From Synechococcaceae bacterium WB4_1_0192 (GTDB lineage: Bacteria > Cyanobacteriota > Cyanobacteriia > PCC-6307 > Cyanobiaceae), in the NCBI GenBank assembly GCA_009926195.1, contig RFPK01000015.1, positions 1 to 16,618 on the forward strand: a stretch of DNA of 16,618 nt, in the 5' to 3' direction. This document shows positions 15,115 to 16,618 of the stretch, piece by piece. Below the pieces are notes generated by a model, which did not search any database, was not told the DNA's origin, and was given only the letters and a program-made list of their open reading frames with translations. How positions within the stretch are numbered: the first letter of the stretch is position 1; each line of letters begins with the position of its first letter. The translations under genes and the position numbers were made by a program.

Positions 15115-16454
15115 GCGGCTGGAGGGGCCGCGGCCCCGGCTCCGTCCGTGATCACCAGGGCTGAGCGTTCGCGGGTCACGATCGCCCACAGCCACTTGGT
15201 CAGCAGGGTGATGCGGTTCTCGCTGTTGGGCATGAAGGCCAGATGGGCCAGGCCCCAGAGCAGCCAACCCAGGGGCCCGCTCACCTTGAATCCGCGCAGA
15301 TCGGCGACGGCGAACAGCGGGCCGATCACGGCCATGCTGCCGAAATCGCTGAACACAAACGGTGCATGGCTCTGCCCCTGGCTCCTGGCGAGGATGTCCT
15401 GGGCCACCCAGCCGCCCATCTGCACCGCCGGACCCGCCATGCCGGGCAGGGGTTTGCCGTTCGCAGTGTGGCTGTAGCTGCAGAGATCACCCACCACGCG
15501 GATCTCCGGGTGGCCGGCGATTGAGAAATCCGGTTCAACGATCACGCGGCCGCCGCGGTCGGCGCTGCAACCGGTGCGCTCCACCAGCAGCGTGCCCAGC
15601 GGTGAGGCGGTGACGCCGGCGGTCCAGCAGACGGTGCCGGCTTCAAGCACCCGTTCGCCATCGGCTGTGCCCACTACCACCCGACCGGCCTCGATCGACT
15701 GAACGCGCCCGCCCAGCAGCAGTTCCACGCCGGTCTGCAGCAGCCGATCACCGGCCGCCCTGGAGAGCTGAGGATCCATCGCCCGCAGCACCCGATCGCC
15801 TGGGTCCACCAGCGTCACCTTGCACCTGGAGGGATCCAGCTGCTTGAAATCGCGCTCGAGGGTATGGCGCATCAGGTCGTTCAGGGAGGCGGCCAGCTCG
15901 CAACCGGTGGGGCCGCCGCCGATCACCACGACCGATTGCAGAAACTCCCGGCGCACGGGGTCCGGCGTCTGTTCAGCCTCCTCCAGGGCGGTGAGCACCT
16001 GGCGGCGGATCGTGGCGGCATCCTCAAGGGTCTTCATTGGTGTGGCGAATGGCCGCCACTCGTCATGACCGAAGTAGCTGCTGCCGGCGCCGGCAGCCAC
16101 GATCAGATGGTCGTAGCGGTAGCGACGATCGTTGAAGATCACCTCCTTCCGCTCGACATCCAGGTCGACGACGTTGCCCATCAGCACCTGGATATTGGGG
16201 GCCTGGCCCACCATCTGTCGCAGGGGTGAAGCCACGTCGGCCTGCGAGACCAGGCCTGAAGCCACCTGATAGAGCAGCGGCTGAAACAGGTTGAAGTTGC
16301 GACGATCGATCAGGGTGACCCGCACGGTCTTGCCGGCCAGCACATGCGCTGCCCTGAGGCCGGCAAAGCCACCGCCGACGATCACCACGTGGGGGGCATC
16401 ACGCAGCAGATCCGATGGGGGGCTGAGCTCCAGAAAGAACCGTTCGGGCGCCAT
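15075..16454 (-). CDS. Type II NAD(P)H:quinone oxidoreductase (NDH-2)
   Basis: This 459-residue single-subunit flavoenzyme passes electrons from NAD(P)H to membrane quinone without pumping protons. The FAD motif GGGFAGL lies at residues 27-33 after a short leader, and the second nucleotide-binding motif GGGPTG at 179-184. GDLCSY and the following AGPAVQMGGWVAQDI are the second FAD-contact and quinone-site region. The C-terminus DFGSMAVIGPLFAVADLRGFKVSGPLGWLLWGLAHLAFM is the usual membrane-associating part of cyanobacterial-type enzymes. It is a monocistronic minus-strand gene with its own promoter. Its stop codon lies inside the convergent ClC gene. Together with the oxidase at the start of the window it could complete a short NADH-to-oxygen chain. 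The C-terminal tail of about 25 residues (Ala-rich) is poorly conserved in character. Confidence 0.93.
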   Translation of the reverse strand: MAPERFFLELSPPSDLLRDAPHVVIVGGGFAGLRAAHVLAGKTVRVTLIDRRNFNLFQPLLYQVASGLVSQADVASPLRQMVGQAPNIQVLMGNVVDLDVERKEVIFNDRRYRYDHLIVAAGAGSSYFGHDEWRPFATPMKTLEDAATIRRQVLTALEEAEQTPDPVRREFLQSVVVIGGGPTGCELAASLNDLMRHTLERDFKQLDPSRCKVTLVDPGDRVLRAMDPQLSRAAGDRLLQTGVELLLGGRVQSIEAGRVVVGTADGERVLEAGTVCWTAGVTASPLGTLLVERTGCSADRGGRVIVEPDFSIAGHPEIRVVGDLCSYSHTANGKPLPGMAGPAVQMGGWVAQDILARSQGQSHAPFVFSDFGSMAVIGPLFAVADLRGFKVSGPLGWLLWGLAHLAFMPNSENRITLLTKWLWAIVTRERSALVITDGAGAAAPPAAQGSDERVTAARA

Positions 16455-16474
16455 GGTGGCCAGGCAATGGCTTC

Positions 16475-16502
16475 ACGCTAGGGAGATCTGCTGAGTCGTC
16501 AG
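16475..16502 (-). promoter_or_regulatory. Predicted promoter of the NDH-2 gene
   Basis: On the minus strand CTGACG (plus 16497-16502), a 16-base spacer and TAGCGT (plus 16475-16480) lie just upstream of the ATG at 16454. The expected start near 16468 leaves a leader of about 14 bases with no Shine-Dalgarno sequence. Confidence 0.4.
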
Positions 16503-16564
16503 CCTGGTTGTCAGCGCTTGATGGGGGCCTGTCACCCTGCGGCTTGACGGTTGCAGGGATCCCA

Positions 16565-16596
16565 CGGCTGCATGCCTCAACGGCTGGATGCCTCAA
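16565..16596. repeat. Two tandem copies of a 16-nt unit
   Basis: CGGCTGCATGCCTCAA (16565-16580) is followed directly by CGGCTGGATGCCTCAA (16581-16596), with one mismatch, then the partial copy CGGC. The unit lies between the NDH-2 promoter and the window edge. Confidence 0.7.
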
Positions 16597-16618
16597 CGGC
16601 GGCCGAACAGTTCTTCCC
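16593..16618 (-). CDS. Possible C-terminal end of another minus-strand gene
   Basis: Read leftward from the window edge, one minus-strand frame gives EELFGRR-stop, which looks like an ordinary protein C-terminus. Only seven residues are visible, and the other two frames cannot be excluded. If real, its 3' end runs into the tandem repeat. Confidence 0.25.

Overview
The window is GC-rich, densely coded and bacterial. It most resembles a unicellular cyanobacterium of the Synechococcus/Cyanobium type. The grounds are a small five-helix cytochrome oxidase subunit III, a subunit I with the YSHPxVY (A2-type) helix VI, a Nif11-type leader peptide, a large GH63-type glucosidase between two GMC oxidoreductases, and a type II NADH dehydrogenase. 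This placement comes from recognised families, not from a search. No rRNA, tRNA, CRISPR array or insertion sequence was seen.

Layout. (1) Positions 1-6556, plus strand: probable end of oxidase subunit II, then ctaD, ctaE (ATGA overlap), a first GMC oxidoreductase and a GH63-like glucosidase, all closely spaced and probably one operon. (2) Positions 6557-8288, plus strand: a second GMC oxidoreductase behind its own likely promoter. (3) Positions 8333-11877, minus strand: a six-gene run read leftward as cupin, broken SMP-30/gluconolactonase, Nif11 peptide, GlcG/HbpS-like protein, two-domain VOC protein and DoxX. It meets the second GMC gene tail to tail at a perfect 14-bp inverted repeat. (4) Positions 11878-12210: a 333-bp divergent regulatory region with a clean palindrome. 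(5) Positions 12211-15114, plus strand: a glucose-1-dehydrogenase-like SDR, a potassium-channel-like membrane protein with a degenerate selectivity filter, and a ClC chloride transporter. (6) Positions 15075-16454, minus strand: a type II NADH dehydrogenase whose 3' end overlaps the ClC gene. (7) The last 160 bases hold its promoter, a 16-nt tandem repeat and possibly the tail of another minus-strand gene.

How the genes may work together (inference). A glucosidase would free glucose from a glucosylated compound. The SDR, one or both GMC flavoenzymes and formerly the SMP-30 lactonase would oxidise sugars or lactones. The electrons could leave through NDH-2 and a terminal oxidase whose subunit I looks like the cyanobacterial alternative (ARTO-like) type. 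The ClC and channel-like genes would suit a link to salt or osmotic balance, since GH63 relatives hydrolyse glucosylglycerate-type solutes.

The most unusual points are the two GMC paralogues, of which the first has lost the catalytic His, the Asn and a cysteine cluster kept in the second; the TTVGTDV channel filter; the Nif11 peptide with no modifiable residue after its leader-like end; and the internally deleted SMP-30 gene inside an otherwise intact operon.
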